Below, piece by piece: positions 15,824 to 16,006 of a DNA stretch of 16,006 nucleotides. The notes under the pieces were generated by a model. It ran no database searches, was not told the DNA's origin, and saw nothing but the letters and a program-made list of their open reading frames with translations. Location: contig JALNWS010000086.1 in the NCBI GenBank assembly GCA_023230755.1, positions 1-16,006 on the forward strand, read 5' to 3'. Position 1 is the first letter of the stretch. Every line of letters starts with the position of its first letter. Position numbers and translations under genes: made by a program. The stretch is from Azoarcus sp. (GTDB lineage: Bacteria > Pseudomonadota > Gammaproteobacteria > Burkholderiales > Rhodocyclaceae).

Positions 15824-16006
15824 CAGACTGCCACTCCGGCGCCAGGCCCTCACCCTCCGGAGAGCAGGCAAACGCCGCATCAATTCCAACACCACCGATC
15901 CAGGCAACCTTGCCATCGACCTCAAGCACCGGCAACCGGTCGCGCATCCACGCCGGAATCCCAGCCTCCTGGCACAGATTCTTGAATGTGCGACTGGGAC
16001 GCCCCG
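15813..16006 (-). CDS. tilS: tRNA(Ile)-lysidine synthetase, C-terminal fragment (gene runs off the right edge)
   Basis: Reading leftward from the window edge, 63 codons precede a TGA at 15813-15815. The peptide begins GRPSRTFKNLCQEAGIPAWM and continues with RDRLPVLEVDGKVAWIGGVG, which fits the C-terminal TilS domain pattern (K-x-L-x-Q-E-x-x-I-P-x-W-x-R-x-x-x-P). TilS attaches lysine to C34 of the minor tRNA-Ile so that it reads AUA, an essential cytoplasmic step. Many family members have Phe where this one has Cys in NLCQE. The catalytic N-terminal PP-loop lies outside the window. The 3' end overlaps that of dctR by 11 bases, so no terminator fits between them. Confidence 0.85.
   Translation of the reverse strand, partial: GRPSRTFKNLCQEAGIPAWMRDRLPVLEVDGKVAWIGGVGIDAAFACSPEGEGLAPEWQSVSS

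Overview
The window looks like chromosomal DNA of a GC-rich betaproteobacterium, most probably Rhodocyclales (Azoarcus/Thauera/Aromatoleum type). This is inferred from protein style, base composition and gene neighbourhoods; no database search was possible. Genes are densely packed, and no rRNA, tRNA, CRISPR array, insertion sequence or other mobile element was seen. The longest stretch without a gene is about 230 bases, between dctP and dctS.

Left part (1-3690): the window opens with the first 29 codons of a leftward lipoprotein gene. A leftward pair follows, an MscS-type mechanosensitive channel and the fluoride channel crcB. Divergent from these is glnS, glutaminyl-tRNA synthetase. A perfect 13-bp hairpin follows glnS.

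Middle part (3752-8622): a rightward, tightly packed operon encodes an ABC export system of MacAB type. Its order is membrane fusion protein, ATPase, and two paralogous FtsX/MacB-type permeases. Two small genes follow in the same direction: a Trp-containing exported protein and a 64-residue Cys/His-rich protein. Neither has a function I can name. The run ends at a 12-bp hairpin that separates it from a convergent RsuA/RluF-family pseudouridine synthase gene (8640-9737, leftward).

Right part (9873-15823): a complete C4-dicarboxylate-type TRAP uptake locus. dctP, dctQ and dctM run leftward. A terminator-like hairpin lies between dctP and dctQ, and a strong intrinsic terminator follows dctM. Divergent from dctP is a two-component pair, a DctS-type sensor kinase and a FixJ/LuxR-type regulator (DctR), overlapping by ATGA. 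Logically, DctS senses the substrate, DctR activates dctPQM from the shared 13011-13244 region, DctP captures the substrate in the periplasm and DctQM imports it with an ion gradient. The final 194 bases hold the C-terminus of tilS (tRNA-Ile lysidine synthetase), convergent with dctR and overlapping its 3' end by 11 bases.

Most of the window is recognisable core or transport biology. The least explained items are the two small genes behind the ABC operon, the hairpins, and the symmetric sequences in the dct control region. I found no clear candidate for a wholly new multi-gene system.
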